Made by a program: the position numbers and the translations under genes. From Gammaproteobacteria bacterium (GTDB taxonomy: Bacteria > Pseudomonadota > Gammaproteobacteria > Nevskiales > Nevskiaceae), in assembly GCA_026398875.1 (NCBI GenBank), contig JAPLSB010000021.1:124001-188000 (forward strand): a stretch of 64,000 bases of DNA. Reading direction: 5' to 3'. Under the pieces are notes generated by a model that had not been told where the DNA came from, ran no database searches, and saw only the letters and a program-made list of their open reading frames with translations. The stretch's first letter is position 1. Every line of letters begins with the position of its first letter. Positions 7,644 through 17,809 of this stretch are shown here, in pieces.

Positions 7644-9251
7644 TCAGAGCCGGAAGATGCCGTAGCGGGGATCGGCGATCGGCGCGTTCAGCGATGCCGA
7701 CAGCGCGATGCCCAGTGCATTGCGGGTGTCGACCGGATCGATGATGCCGTCGTCCCAGATCTCCGACGTCGACCAGCGCGCGCTCTGCTTGCGCTTGAAG
7801 TCACCGAGCACCGGCGCACGGATCGCCTCGATGTCCTCGGCGCTGAGTTTGAGCCCCTGCTTGGCCAGTTGGCGGATCTTGACGTCGGCCAGCGTGTTCG
7901 CGGCCTGCTCCGCACCCATCACGCTGATCTGCGACTGCGGCCACGAGAACAGGAAGCGCGAATCGAAGGCGCGGCCGCTCATGCCGTAGTTGCCGGCGCC
8001 GAACGAGCCGTTGCACATCACCGTGAACTTCGGCACCTCGCTGCACGACACGGCCATGATCATCTTGGCGCCGTCCTTGGTGATCCCGCGGCGCTCGTAC
8101 TCGCGGCCGACCATGAAGCCGGTGATGTTCTGCAGGAACAGCAGCGGCGTGCGGTTCTGGTTGCACAGCTCGATGAAGTGCGCCCCCTTGAGCGCGCTGT
8201 CGTTGAACAGCACGCCGTTGTTGCCGAGGATGCCGATCTTGTAGCCCCACAGGTGGGCATAGCCGCAGATCAGCGTCTTGCCATAGGCCGGCTGGTACTC
8301 GTGGAAGCGCGAGCCGTCGACCAGACGCGCGATGACTTCGCGGATGTCGAACTGCTGCTTGATGTCACGCGGAATCACGCCGTACAGCTCGGCCGGATCG
8401 TAATGCGGCGCTTCGGGAATCTGGCGCTCGACCTCGGCTTTCGGCTGGCGCCGGAACTGGGCCACGATGTCGCGCGCGATCGCGATCGCTTCGGCTTCGG
8501 TCGCCGCCGGATAGTCGGCCGTGCCGGACACGCTGGTGTGCATGTCGCAGCCGCCGAGCTCGTCGACGGTGTTCTCCTCGCCGGTTGCCGCCTTCACCAG
8601 TGGCGGACCGGCGAGGAAGATCGCGCCGGTGCCGCGCACGATCACGTTGTAGTCGGACAGGCCCGGCACATAGGCGCCACCGGCCGTGCAATGGCCGAGC
8701 ACGACGGCAACCTGCTGCACGCCCATCTTCGACAGGATGCATTGATTGCGGAAGATCCGGCCGGCGTAGTACTTGTCGGCGAACAGCTCGGCCTGCAGCG
8801 GCAGGAAGCCGCCGGCGGAGTCGCAGAGATGCACGACCGGCAGACGGTTCTCGATCGCGATGTCGAGCGCGCGAATGGTTTTCTTGACGGTCAGCGGATA
8901 CCAGGCGCCGCCCTTGACGGTCGCATCGCCGGCATTGATCACCACCTCGCGGCCGGACACGATGCCGATGCCGGTCACGCAGCCGGCGCCCGGCACCTCG
9001 CCGTCATAGGCCTCGTTCGCGGCCAGCGACGAGAATTCGAGAAACGGTGTGCCCGGATCGAGCAGCTGCTGCAGGCGCTCGCGCACCAGCAGCTTGCCCT
9101 GTGCGCGCAGGCGCTCGACATCGCGCTGCGGCCGGTCTTCGCGGGCAGCGCGCTGCTGCTCGCGGAAGGCTGCGACGAGCGTGCGGTTGTGGGCCGCGTT
9201 CGCCTGGAAGTCGGCCGCGCTGGTATTGATCTTCGATTCAAGCCTGTTCAC
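7644..9251 (-). CDS. Biotin-dependent acyl-CoA carboxylase, carboxyltransferase (beta) subunit, AtuC/MccB-like
   Basis: A 535-residue carboxyltransferase with the N-terminal GKLLVRERLQQLLDPGTPF signature, the CTAGGAYVPGLSD core and FLAGPPLVKAATGEE, the length of methylcrotonyl-CoA and geranyl-CoA carboxylase beta subunits. It transfers CO2 from carboxybiotin to an alpha,beta-unsaturated beta-methyl-branched acyl-CoA. Sequence alone does not separate geranyl-CoA, methylcrotonyl-CoA or a steroid side-chain substrate; the AtuA neighbour favours an isoprenoid-like one. It starts with GTG at 9251, and the start overlaps the biotin-carrier stop (GTGA). Last gene of a six-gene operon. Confidence 0.9.
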   Translation of the reverse strand: MNRLESKINTSAADFQANAAHNRTLVAAFREQQRAAREDRPQRDVERLRAQGKLLVRERLQQLLDPGTPFLEFSSLAANEAYDGEVPGAGCVTGIGIVSGREVVINAGDATVKGGAWYPLTVKKTIRALDIAIENRLPVVHLCDSAGGFLPLQAELFADKYYAGRIFRNQCILSKMGVQQVAVVLGHCTAGGAYVPGLSDYNVIVRGTGAIFLAGPPLVKAATGEENTVDELGGCDMHTSVSGTADYPAATEAEAIAIARDIVAQFRRQPKAEVERQIPEAPHYDPAELYGVIPRDIKQQFDIREVIARLVDGSRFHEYQPAYGKTLICGYAHLWGYKIGILGNNGVLFNDSALKGAHFIELCNQNRTPLLFLQNITGFMVGREYERRGITKDGAKMIMAVSCSEVPKFTVMCNGSFGAGNYGMSGRAFDSRFLFSWPQSQISVMGAEQAANTLADVKIRQLAKQGLKLSAEDIEAIRAPVLGDFKRKQSARWSTSEIWDDGIIDPVDTRNALGIALSASLNAPIADPRYGIFRL

Positions 9252-9768
9252 GCGTTCGACTCCAGTTCCAGCAGCAGTGCATCACGATCGAAGCTCTGGC
9301 CAACCGCGTAATGCACGCTGTGCACGACGCCATCGCGCGGCGCGGTGATCGTCGTTTCCATCTTCATGCTCTCCATGACCAGCAGCACCTGACCGCGCTG
9401 CACGGCATCACCCACGGCGACCGGCAGGCTCACCAGGCTGCCGGGCATCGGCGCCCGCACGCTGTCCTCGGCGCTGCCGGCGCCGCTCGCGGCGAGGCGC
9501 TGCAGCGGATGCTGGTAGCGCAGTGCGTGGGCTTCGCCATCGAGATGGACGAAGACCTCGTCGCCGCGCGTGGCGATGAACACCTCGTGTCGCCGTCCGT
9601 CGATGCGCAGCCACTCGCGGCCTTGCGCATCACGCTCGACCGACACGGCCGATGCGCCGTCCGCCGTGTGCAGCAGATGGCCGTCAGCGGTGCGCACCAG
9701 CGCGATGGCCTGCTCGTCTTCGCCGAGCCGGAAGTGGTGTTGCCGCGTGGCAATCAGCGTTGTCGTCA

Positions 9769-9769
<1 letters not shown>
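9248..9769 (-). CDS. Stand-alone biotin carboxyl carrier protein of acyl-CoA carboxylase
   Basis: A 173-residue protein with a C-terminal biotinyl domain: the canonical VMESMKMETT motif places the biotinylated lysine at Lys136, preceded by APMPGSLVSLPVAVGD. In AtuF and MccA this domain is the C-terminus of the biotin carboxylase subunit, with a BT linker domain before it; here residues 1-95 probably correspond to that linker and the gene has been split off. It overlaps biotin carboxylase by one base (TGATG) and the carboxyltransferase start by four, so the three products are made together. Confidence 0.92.
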
Positions 9770-11267
<1,498 letters not shown>

Positions 11268-11271
<4 letters not shown>

Positions 11272-11948
11272 GGTGTGCGGGAGCTGCGGCGAGTCGGAAG
11301 GGAGGGCGCGGGTGGCGTGACGATGCCGTCGAGCACCAGCGAAGTGATCTGGGCGCTGAGCCGCTCGACATCAAGCACGCCGCGCCCGCAGATGTAGTTC
11401 CAGCATTGATGCTCGATGCCGCCGTAGATCAGGTCGCGCAGCAGCGGCAGCGGCAGATCGCGGCGGAAGCTGCCGGCGGCGATGCCTTGCTCGAGCACGC
11501 CGATCAGCAGCTGCGTGTAGCGCCGGTTCAAGGCGTGCAGCTGCGAGCCCCGGTAGTCGTGCTCGGAGCGCACTTCGAGAAACATCAGCCGGCACAGCAG
11601 CGGATTGGCCTGCACGGCGCACAGATGGCGCCAGATCACGCGCTGCAGGCGAGCGGTCGCGCCTTCGGTGGCCGACAGATCACGCGTGCAGCTGTCGAAC
11701 AGCGCTTCGTACCACTGCGCAAGCACTTCCAGCAGCAGCGCGCGCTTGCTCGGGAAGTACTTGTAGATCAGGCCTTCGACGACGCCGATCCGGGCCGCGA
11801 TCTCGCTGACGGCGGCCTGTGCATAGCCTTTCTCGCAGAACACGGCGCGTGCGGCCGCGAGGATCTCGTCGACGCGTTCGGCACGCGCCCGCCGTACGGC
11901 CGGCTGGCGTGCTGCGCGCGCCGCCACCGCGCTAGCGCTGCGGGCCAT
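11268..11948 (-). CDS. TetR-family regulator of the carboxylase/AtuA operon
   Basis: A 226-residue TetR-type repressor. The helix-turn-helix is AVSEIAARIGVVEGLIYKYF at about residues 43-62, followed by PSKRALLLEVLAQWY. The N-terminus is unusually Ala/Arg rich. It is encoded inside the operon it probably regulates, overlapping AtuA by 17 bases upstream and biotin carboxylase by 4 downstream, so autoregulation is likely. AtuR, also a TetR protein, plays this part in the Pseudomonas atu cluster. Confidence 0.88.
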
Positions 11949-13728
11949 CGCTATCGGCCAGCAGCCCGCCTGGCGCGCACCACGGCTGGGGCACGTCGAC
12001 CGGGAAGTCCATCAGGATCTGCGCCATCAGCTTGCCTTGCGGGTCATGGCGCAGCGATGCAGTGCCGCCACCGCCCAAGGCCTCGTGCAGCACGAAGTTG
12101 AAGCCCTGCAGGCCGGGCAGCTCGAAGCGCTCGGCGCGGCCCAGCACGAAATGCGCGAGATAGCCGCGGACGGCCTCGGCGGTCAGCTGCGCACGCAGCA
12201 GCGGCAGGAACTCGGGCCGGCGCGCCAGCACGCCGATGTTGCAGAGATTGCCCTTGTCGCCGCTGCGGCCATAGGCCAGCGCGATCAGCGGCACGCTGTG
12301 CTGCGGTCCGTCCGGCCGCTGCACGGTCGCGCTGTCCGCTGCCGAGCGCTGCGGCTTGCCATAGGCGACCGTCGGCAGCGTGTACGGCTGACCATCGATG
12401 GCGATCGGCACGGCCGCTTTCGGCACCAGGCAGGAGAACAGCCGCACCATCGGTGTTGCGCTTGGACGGCCGCCGGCAAAGCCGGTGATGCCCTGGGCCA
12501 TGGCCGTCGCAGGCGGAATGAATTCGCGGCTGAACATCTCCAGTGCGGCGCGGTCGTCGTGATGCACGGCGAGCTTGAGGATCACTTCGCGGGTGTCGCG
12601 CCGGCGCGCATTCGCGCCCCAGTTGCTCTCGGTGCCGAGCAGTTCGATGTCGGTGCGCCGATAGTCGGCGAGGCCGCGCTGCGCGAACAGGCGGCGCGTG
12701 CGCTTGAGGATCGCGGCGGCCACGGCTTCGGCCTTGGCCACGGCATCGACGCCGCCGATCAGCATCGTGCCGCTGCTGCGGAAGCCGTCCTGGTAGGTCG
12801 CCGAGACCTTGTAGGTATCGGTCGGTGCAGTGCCGCGGGCGCCGCTGACCTCGACCTGGTCCGGGCCGATCTGGCGCAGGCGCAGGTCGCGGAAATCGCA
12901 GCAGACATCGGGCAGCAGATAGGCCGCCGGATCGCCGATCTCGTAGACGATCTGCTCGGCCACCGTCTCGGGCACCACGCGGCCGCCGCTGCCTTCGGGC
13001 TTGGTCGCGATGAAGCGGCCATCGGCATGGCAGACGGCGATCGGAAAGCCCATGCGGTCCCAGTCGTCGACGACCTCGCGCCAGTCGGTGGCGATGCCGC
13101 CGGTGGCCTGCGCGCCGCATTCGATGACATGGCCGGCGAGGCTGCCGGCGGCGAGCAGATCGAAGTCGTCGGCCTTCCAGCCGAACTCGTGAATCAGGGC
13201 GCCGAGCGTCTCGGCGCTGTCGACGCAGCGGCCGGTCAGCACGATGTCGGCACCGGCATCGAGCGCGGCGGCGATCGGGAACGCGCCGAGATAGGCGTTC
13301 ATGCTCCACAGCTTGGCCGGCATCGCGGCGTCGCTGAACATCTCGCGCGTGTCGGCGAACTCGGCGGCGCGCGACAGCAGGTCGTCACCGGTGACGATGG
13401 CCACCCGCAGCGCGATGCCCTGCGCAGCCAGCCGCTGCTCGATCGCCGCACGGCAGGCTTCCGGATTGACGCCACCGGCATTGCTGACCACCCGGATGCC
13501 GCGTGCTTTCAGCTGCGGCGCGAGGCGCGCGATCAGGTCCGGAAAGTCGGTGGCATAGCCGGCATTCGCGTCCTTGGCGCGGGCGCGCGCCAGCAGCGAC
13601 ATGGTGATCTCGGCCAGATAGTCGAGCACCAGGTAGTCGATTGCACCGTGGGCGACGAGCTGCTCGGGGCCTTCCGGTGAATCGCCCCAGAAGCCGGCTC
13701 CGCAGCCGATACGAACCGCAGCCTTCAT
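11932..13728 (-). CDS. atuA: AtuA family protein (DUF1446)
   Basis: A 598-residue protein of the acyclic-terpene-utilisation AtuA family. The N-terminal DUF1446 part (about 1-450) opens with VRIGCGAGFWGDSPEGPEQL and includes VLTGRCVDSAETLG; the C-terminal part (about 485-590) has IALAYGRSGDKGNLCNIGV, the AtuA ferredoxin-fold domain. AtuA is needed for citronellol/geraniol breakdown in Pseudomonas, but its reaction is still unclear. I use the ATG at 13728 rather than 13740 because it gives a 4-base ATGA overlap with the enoyl-CoA hydratase, as elsewhere in the operon. Confidence 0.88.
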   Translation of the reverse strand: MKAAVRIGCGAGFWGDSPEGPEQLVAHGAIDYLVLDYLAEITMSLLARARAKDANAGYATDFPDLIARLAPQLKARGIRVVSNAGGVNPEACRAAIEQRLAAQGIALRVAIVTGDDLLSRAAEFADTREMFSDAAMPAKLWSMNAYLGAFPIAAALDAGADIVLTGRCVDSAETLGALIHEFGWKADDFDLLAAGSLAGHVIECGAQATGGIATDWREVVDDWDRMGFPIAVCHADGRFIATKPEGSGGRVVPETVAEQIVYEIGDPAAYLLPDVCCDFRDLRLRQIGPDQVEVSGARGTAPTDTYKVSATYQDGFRSSGTMLIGGVDAVAKAEAVAAAILKRTRRLFAQRGLADYRRTDIELLGTESNWGANARRRDTREVILKLAVHHDDRAALEMFSREFIPPATAMAQGITGFAGGRPSATPMVRLFSCLVPKAAVPIAIDGQPYTLPTVAYGKPQRSAADSATVQRPDGPQHSVPLIALAYGRSGDKGNLCNIGVLARRPEFLPLLRAQLTAEAVRGYLAHFVLGRAERFELPGLQGFNFVLHEALGGGGTASLRHDPQGKLMAQILMDFPVDVPQPWCAPGGLLADSDGPQR

Positions 13729-14507
13729 CGCCCCGTCCATTCCGGGCTGCGCTTGGCCTGAAACGCGGCCATGCCTTCGCGGGCGTCCTCGGTGCTCGAC
13801 ATCACCGGGATCATCACCTGCGCGAACTCCAGCGATTCGCGCAGGCTCATGTCGCGCATCGCATGGAACGCCTGCTTGCCAAGGCGGATCGCGGTCGGCG
13901 ACTTGTCGATGATGCGGGCCAGCAGCCAGTCCAGCTTGGCATCAAGCTCGGCACGCGGCACCACGTAATTGACCACGCCCCAGTCCAGCGCTTCGCGCGC
14001 GGTGAACGGCTCGCCGGTGATGCACATCTCCTGCAGCCGGCGCGGCGGCAGCACCCGCATCATGTACGGCAGGATCATCATCGGCGAGGCACCGATGCGG
14101 CTTTCGGTGGTGCCGATGCGGACATCGTCGGCGGCCACCGCCATGTCGCAGGCGCAAACGATGCCGAAGCCGCCGGCCATCGCGGCGCCATTGACCCGGG
14201 CGATCACCGGCAAGCGGCACTCCTGCAAGCGCTTGAACAGATCGACGACGTAATGCCGGGGCTGCGCGTAGTCGACAGCGAACGCAGCACCCTTGACGTT
14301 CTTGGCGAGGTCGGCACCGGCGCAGAACGCCTTGTCGCCAGCCCCGGTCAGCACGATGGCGCGCGTCTCGCCATCGGCGCCGGCGGCGGCGATTCCGGCC
14401 TCGATGGCGCGGATGACTTCCTCGTTGATCGCATTCCTGCGCGCTTCACGATTGATCGTGATCCAGGTGACGTGCTGACGGCGTTCGATCAGGACCGACT
14501 CGGACAT
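13725..14507 (-). CDS. Enoyl-CoA hydratase/isomerase family protein, AtuE-like
   Basis: A 260-residue crotonase-fold protein with VLTGAGDKAFCAGADL and RVNGAAMAGGFGIVCACDMA, the two segments that build the CoA oxyanion hole. In the atu pathway this position is taken by AtuE, which hydrates isohexenylglutaconyl-CoA, the product of geranyl-CoA carboxylase; MgaC/LiuC-type 3-methylglutaconyl-CoA hydratases are the closest alternative. First gene of the minus-strand carboxylase operon; its promoter should lie in the 106 bases shared with the divergent gene at 14614. Confidence 0.88.
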   Translation of the reverse strand: MSESVLIERRQHVTWITINREARRNAINEEVIRAIEAGIAAAGADGETRAIVLTGAGDKAFCAGADLAKNVKGAAFAVDYAQPRHYVVDLFKRLQECRLPVIARVNGAAMAGGFGIVCACDMAVAADDVRIGTTESRIGASPMMILPYMMRVLPPRRLQEMCITGEPFTAREALDWGVVNYVVPRAELDAKLDWLLARIIDKSPTAIRLGKQAFHAMRDMSLRESLEFAQVMIPVMSSTEDAREGMAAFQAKRSPEWTGR

Positions 14508-14549
14508 GCGGGGGCTCCTCGTGATGACGGCGAAGCCTGCGACAGCGCT

Positions 14550-14566
14550 GGTGAGTCGGCCTCACC
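14550..14566. promoter_or_regulatory. Candidate operator between divergent atu-like operons
   Basis: GGTGAG (14550-14555) and CTCACC (14561-14566) form a perfect inverted repeat with a 5-base centre in the 106-base divergent gap. The half GGCCTCACC recurs at 15653-15661, just upstream of the acyl-CoA dehydrogenase. It is a reasonable site for the operon's TetR protein, on position and symmetry alone. Confidence 0.4.
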
Positions 14567-14613
14567 CATTTGCAGTAACGGTGAGCCCGGCGAGGCCGGC
14601 TAAGCTTTCGGCC

Positions 14614-15633
14614 ATGCCCGCACCGACACCGCTGCGCTTCGACGCCCTGCTGGCGCTGGCCGATCCAGCGGCGGGCGAGCCGCCGTGCTCGCCGCTGTCG
14701 GCGCAGACCTCGCTGCTGTTCGATCCCGCTGCCAAGGGCAGCAACGCCGCACAACGCGCGCGGGTGATCGACTGGCTTGCGCAGCTGCCGTGCCCGAGCA
14801 TTGCGCTGGCCACCGACGCTGTCGACGCCGCACTGCTCGCGGCCGCCGATGTCGTCGCGGCCGATGCGGCGGACGCCGAGCTGCTGACGCGTGCGATCAG
14901 CACCGCGCCGCTGGCTGCCAGCGTGCTGGTGCAGCTGCTCCGGCTCGGCGAAGGCCTGCCGATGGCGGCCGCGCTGACGGCGGAGTCCCTCGCCTATGCG
15001 ACGCTGCAGGCTGGGCTCGAGCATCGGCAGTGGCTCGCCAGCCGCCAGCCGCCGAACCCGAGCCGCGTGGATGACCAAGGCCCACCGGTGCTGCTGCAGC
15101 GCGACGGCGATGTGCTGCAGATCCGGCTGAACCGCGCTGCGCGGCGCAATGCCATGTCGGCCGAGATGCGCGATGCGCTGGTCGAGGCCTTCGCGCTGGT
15201 CGCCGCCGACGACAGCCTGCGTGCAGCGCGGCTCAGCGGCCTCGGCAAGTGCTTCAGCAGCGGCGGCGATCTCGACGAGTTCGGGCAGGTGCCTGATGCC
15301 GCGACCGGTCATGCCGTGCGCAGCCTGCGCCTGCCGGCACGCGCGCTGCTCGGCTGTGCCGACCGGCTGCGCGTGCATCTGCATGGCGCCTGCATCGGCG
15401 CCGGCATCGAGCTGCCGTCGTTCGCATCGCACATCGATGCCGATCCGGGCGCCTGGTTCCAGCTGCCCGAGTTGCGCTACGGCCTGATTCCGGGCGCCGG
15501 CGGCTGTGTCGGCATTGCCCGCCGCATCGGCCGCCAGCGCACGGCCTGGCTGGTGCTGTCGGGACAGCGCATCGGCGCGGTACGGGCGCTGACCTGGGGG
15601 CTGGTCGATGCGCTGCTGCCGCTGCCGCGCTGA
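14614..15633 (+). CDS. Enoyl-CoA hydratase/isomerase family protein
   Basis: A 339-residue protein whose C-terminal two thirds (from about residue 155) is a crotonase fold: LQIRLNRAARRNAMSAEMRD, LSGLGKCFSSGGDLDEFG, LHGACIGAGIELPSFA and LRYGLIPGAGGCVGIARRIG. The N-terminal 150 residues are Ala/Leu rich and match no domain I recognise; they may be a divergent extra domain. The start at 14614 is the first ATG that leaves room for a promoter; an upstream in-frame ATG at 14524 would run into the divergent regulatory region. Probably co-transcribed with the acyl-CoA dehydrogenase 98 bases downstream. Confidence 0.82.
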   Translation: MPAPTPLRFDALLALADPAAGEPPCSPLSAQTSLLFDPAAKGSNAAQRARVIDWLAQLPCPSIALATDAVDAALLAAADVVAADAADAELLTRAISTAPLAASVLVQLLRLGEGLPMAAALTAESLAYATLQAGLEHRQWLASRQPPNPSRVDDQGPPVLLQRDGDVLQIRLNRAARRNAMSAEMRDALVEAFALVAADDSLRAARLSGLGKCFSSGGDLDEFGQVPDAATGHAVRSLRLPARALLGCADRLRVHLHGACIGAGIELPSFASHIDADPGAWFQLPELRYGLIPGAGGCVGIARRIGRQRTAWLVLSGQRIGAVRALTWGLVDALLPLPR

Positions 15634-15731
15634 ACCTGTGCCGACCGGGGCTGGCCTCACCAGATCGGACGAAGCGCAGCATGGCCGGCCTGGGCTATGG
15701 TCGCGACAGGCTCCCACTTTCAAGGCAACCG

Positions 15732-16946
15732 ATGGCTGACCAAGGCACGCTGGACCGCGAGCAGCGCTCGCTTGCGCAGGTCTTTTCCGGACTTTCGAAC
15801 GACGAGCAGGACATTCTCGACGGCGCCGATCGCTTCGCGCGCCAGGAGCTGTATCCGCTCGCCAAGCGCATGGACGACGAGGAATGGTGGCCGGCGCAGG
15901 CCTTCCCGCTGATCGGCGATACCGGCTACTTCGGCATCACCGCGCCGGAGCGCTTCGGTGGCTCGGCACTCGATCTGATGGCCAGCGGCCTGGTGCTGCA
16001 GGCGTTCAGTCGCTGGAACCATGCACTGGCGTTGAGCTGGGTCGCGCACGAGAACCTGTGCCTGCACAACATCCTGCGCAATGCCAATGCCGAGCAGCAG
16101 GCGAAGTATCTGCCGGCGATGTGCACCGGCCGCCTGATCGGCGCGCTGGGCCTGACCGAGCCCGGTGCCGGTTCCGATGCGCTGGGCTCGATGCGCACGA
16201 CCGCCGTGCGCGATGGCGACCACTACGTGCTCAATGGCGCGAAGCTCTACATCACCAACGGCCCGATCGCCGACGTGCTGCTGGTCTACGCCAAGACCGA
16301 CAAGGAGCGCGGTGCGAAGGGCATCTCGGCCTTCCTCGTCGAGAAGGACTTCCCCGGCTTCAAGGTCGCGCAGAAGCTGATCAAGATGGGCTTTCGCGGC
16401 AGCCAGACCGCCGAGCTGGTGTTCGACAACTGCCGCGTGCCGGCCGCGAATCTCGTTGGCGTCGAGAACGAGGGCGTGAAGGTGGTCATGAGCGGGCTCG
16501 ATCTGGAGCGCGCGATGATTTCGCCGATCTGCCTCGGCATCGCCGAGCGCGCCCTGCAGCTGTCGATCGAGTTCGCGCAGCAGCGCAAGCAGTTCGGTCG
16601 GCCGATCTCGGACTTCCAGATGATCCGCGCCAAGCTGGCGGACATGTATACCTGGGTCGAGTCGATGCGCCTGTTCACCTACCAGACGCTGCGTGCCGCG
16701 AACACGGTCGAGGCCGATGGCGGCGGTCGTGGCGAGATTCACAAGATCACCGCGGCCGGCGTGCTGTACGTCGCCGAAACGATGAACCGCGTTCTCAACG
16801 AGGCCGTGCAGGTGCATGGCGGCAACGGCTACATCTGGGATTCGGAAATCAACCGCCTGTACCGCTCGATCAAGCTGCTGGAAATCGGCGCCGGCACCAG
16901 CGAAGTGCGCAAGATCATCATCAGCGAGGAGCTGCTGCGCGGATGA
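15732..16946 (+). CDS. Acyl-CoA dehydrogenase, isovaleryl/citronellyl-CoA type
   Basis: A 404-residue FAD acyl-CoA dehydrogenase (LGLTEPGAGSDALGSM, YITNGPIADVLLVYAKT, VQVHGGNGYIWDSEINRLYR). The usual C-terminal catalytic Glu is replaced (IGAGTSEV instead of YEGT), and a Glu is present at about 259 in MSGLDLERAM, the location of the base in isovaleryl- and long-chain acyl-CoA dehydrogenases. This fits a branched substrate, as AtuD uses citronellyl-CoA. The ATG at 15732 is chosen over an upstream in-frame one at 15681 because MADQGTLDREQR begins the conserved fold. Overlaps the SDR start by 4 bases (ATGA). Confidence 0.9.
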   Translation: MADQGTLDREQRSLAQVFSGLSNDEQDILDGADRFARQELYPLAKRMDDEEWWPAQAFPLIGDTGYFGITAPERFGGSALDLMASGLVLQAFSRWNHALALSWVAHENLCLHNILRNANAEQQAKYLPAMCTGRLIGALGLTEPGAGSDALGSMRTTAVRDGDHYVLNGAKLYITNGPIADVLLVYAKTDKERGAKGISAFLVEKDFPGFKVAQKLIKMGFRGSQTAELVFDNCRVPAANLVGVENEGVKVVMSGLDLERAMISPICLGIAERALQLSIEFAQQRKQFGRPISDFQMIRAKLADMYTWVESMRLFTYQTLRAANTVEADGGGRGEIHKITAAGVLYVAETMNRVLNEAVQVHGGNGYIWDSEINRLYRSIKLLEIGAGTSEVRKIIISEELLRG

Positions 16947-17809
16947 GCACGGCGGCCGTGCAGGACGCGGCGCTCGATGCGCTGTGGCAGGCCGAGACGG
17001 TCTACCGGCCCGATCTGTTCGCCGGCAAGACTGCGCTGGTCTCCGGCGGCGGCAGCGGCATCGGCCGCGCGACGGCGCTGCTGCTGGGCCGGCTGGGCGC
17101 GCGCGTTGTGATCGCCGGCCGCAGCCAGGACAAGCTCGATCACGTCGTCAGTTACGCGCGCAGCCGCGGCGTCGAGATCATCGGTGTGGCCGGCAATGTC
17201 CGCGAGCACGAACAGGTGCTGAACATCTATGCGCAAGCCGAGGCCGCGTTCGGCGCGCCGGATCTGGTCATCAACAGCGCCGGCGGCCAGTTCCCGCAGG
17301 CGGCGATCGACTACGCGCCGAAAGGCTGGTCGGCGGTCGTCAACAACAACCTCAACGGCACCTGGTTCATGATGCAAAGAGCTGCGCAGCGCTGGCGCGA
17401 TCTTGGCCGTGGCGGTGCCATCGTCAATGTCGTCGTGGTGACCGAGCGCGGCATGCCCGGCGTGGCGCATACCGTGGCCGCCCGTGCCGGCGTGATCGGC
17501 GCCAGCCGTACCGTGGCGGTGGAATGGGCCCCGCTCGGCATCCGCGTCAACTGCGTTGCGCCGGGGCTCACCGCCACCGAAGGCCTTGCGGTCTATCCGC
17601 CGGAAGCCGTTCGAGAGTTTCCGCGTGCGAATGCGATGAAGCGTCCCGGCACGGCAATGGAAATCGCTGAAGCCTGCGTGTACCTCGCGGCACCGTCCGG
17701 CAGCTTCATCACCGGGGAAGTGCTGACCGTCGACGGCGGCGGCAAGCTGTGGGGCGAACTGTGGACGGCCGGCCGGCCGGACTACTACGCGTTGCCGGTA
17801 CCTTCATGA
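16943..17809 (+). CDS. SDR oxidoreductase, peroxisomal trans-2-enoyl-CoA reductase-like
   Basis: A 288-residue SDR with a cofactor motif ALVSGGGSGIGRA and NSAGGQFP. At the active site the usual Tyr-x3-Lys is absent: the segment reads VAHTVAARAGVIGA, as in PECR/DECR-type enoyl-CoA reductases (HSGAARAGV), which do not use the classical tyrosine. It may therefore reduce an unsaturated acyl-CoA double bond rather than act as an alcohol dehydrogenase. AtuG of the atu cluster is also an SDR. It is coupled by 4-base overlaps at both ends, with the acyl-CoA dehydrogenase before and the LolA-like gene after. Confidence 0.85.
   Translation: MSTAAVQDAALDALWQAETVYRPDLFAGKTALVSGGGSGIGRATALLLGRLGARVVIAGRSQDKLDHVVSYARSRGVEIIGVAGNVREHEQVLNIYAQAEAAFGAPDLVINSAGGQFPQAAIDYAPKGWSAVVNNNLNGTWFMMQRAAQRWRDLGRGGAIVNVVVVTERGMPGVAHTVAARAGVIGASRTVAVEWAPLGIRVNCVAPGLTATEGLAVYPPEAVREFPRANAMKRPGTAMEIAEACVYLAAPSGSFITGEVLTVDGGGKLWGELWTAGRPDYYALPVPS

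Noticed and set aside
12037..13680. 547-codon plus-strand frame opposite atuA
   Set aside because: Composition is shadow-like, while the minus strand encodes clear AtuA motifs.
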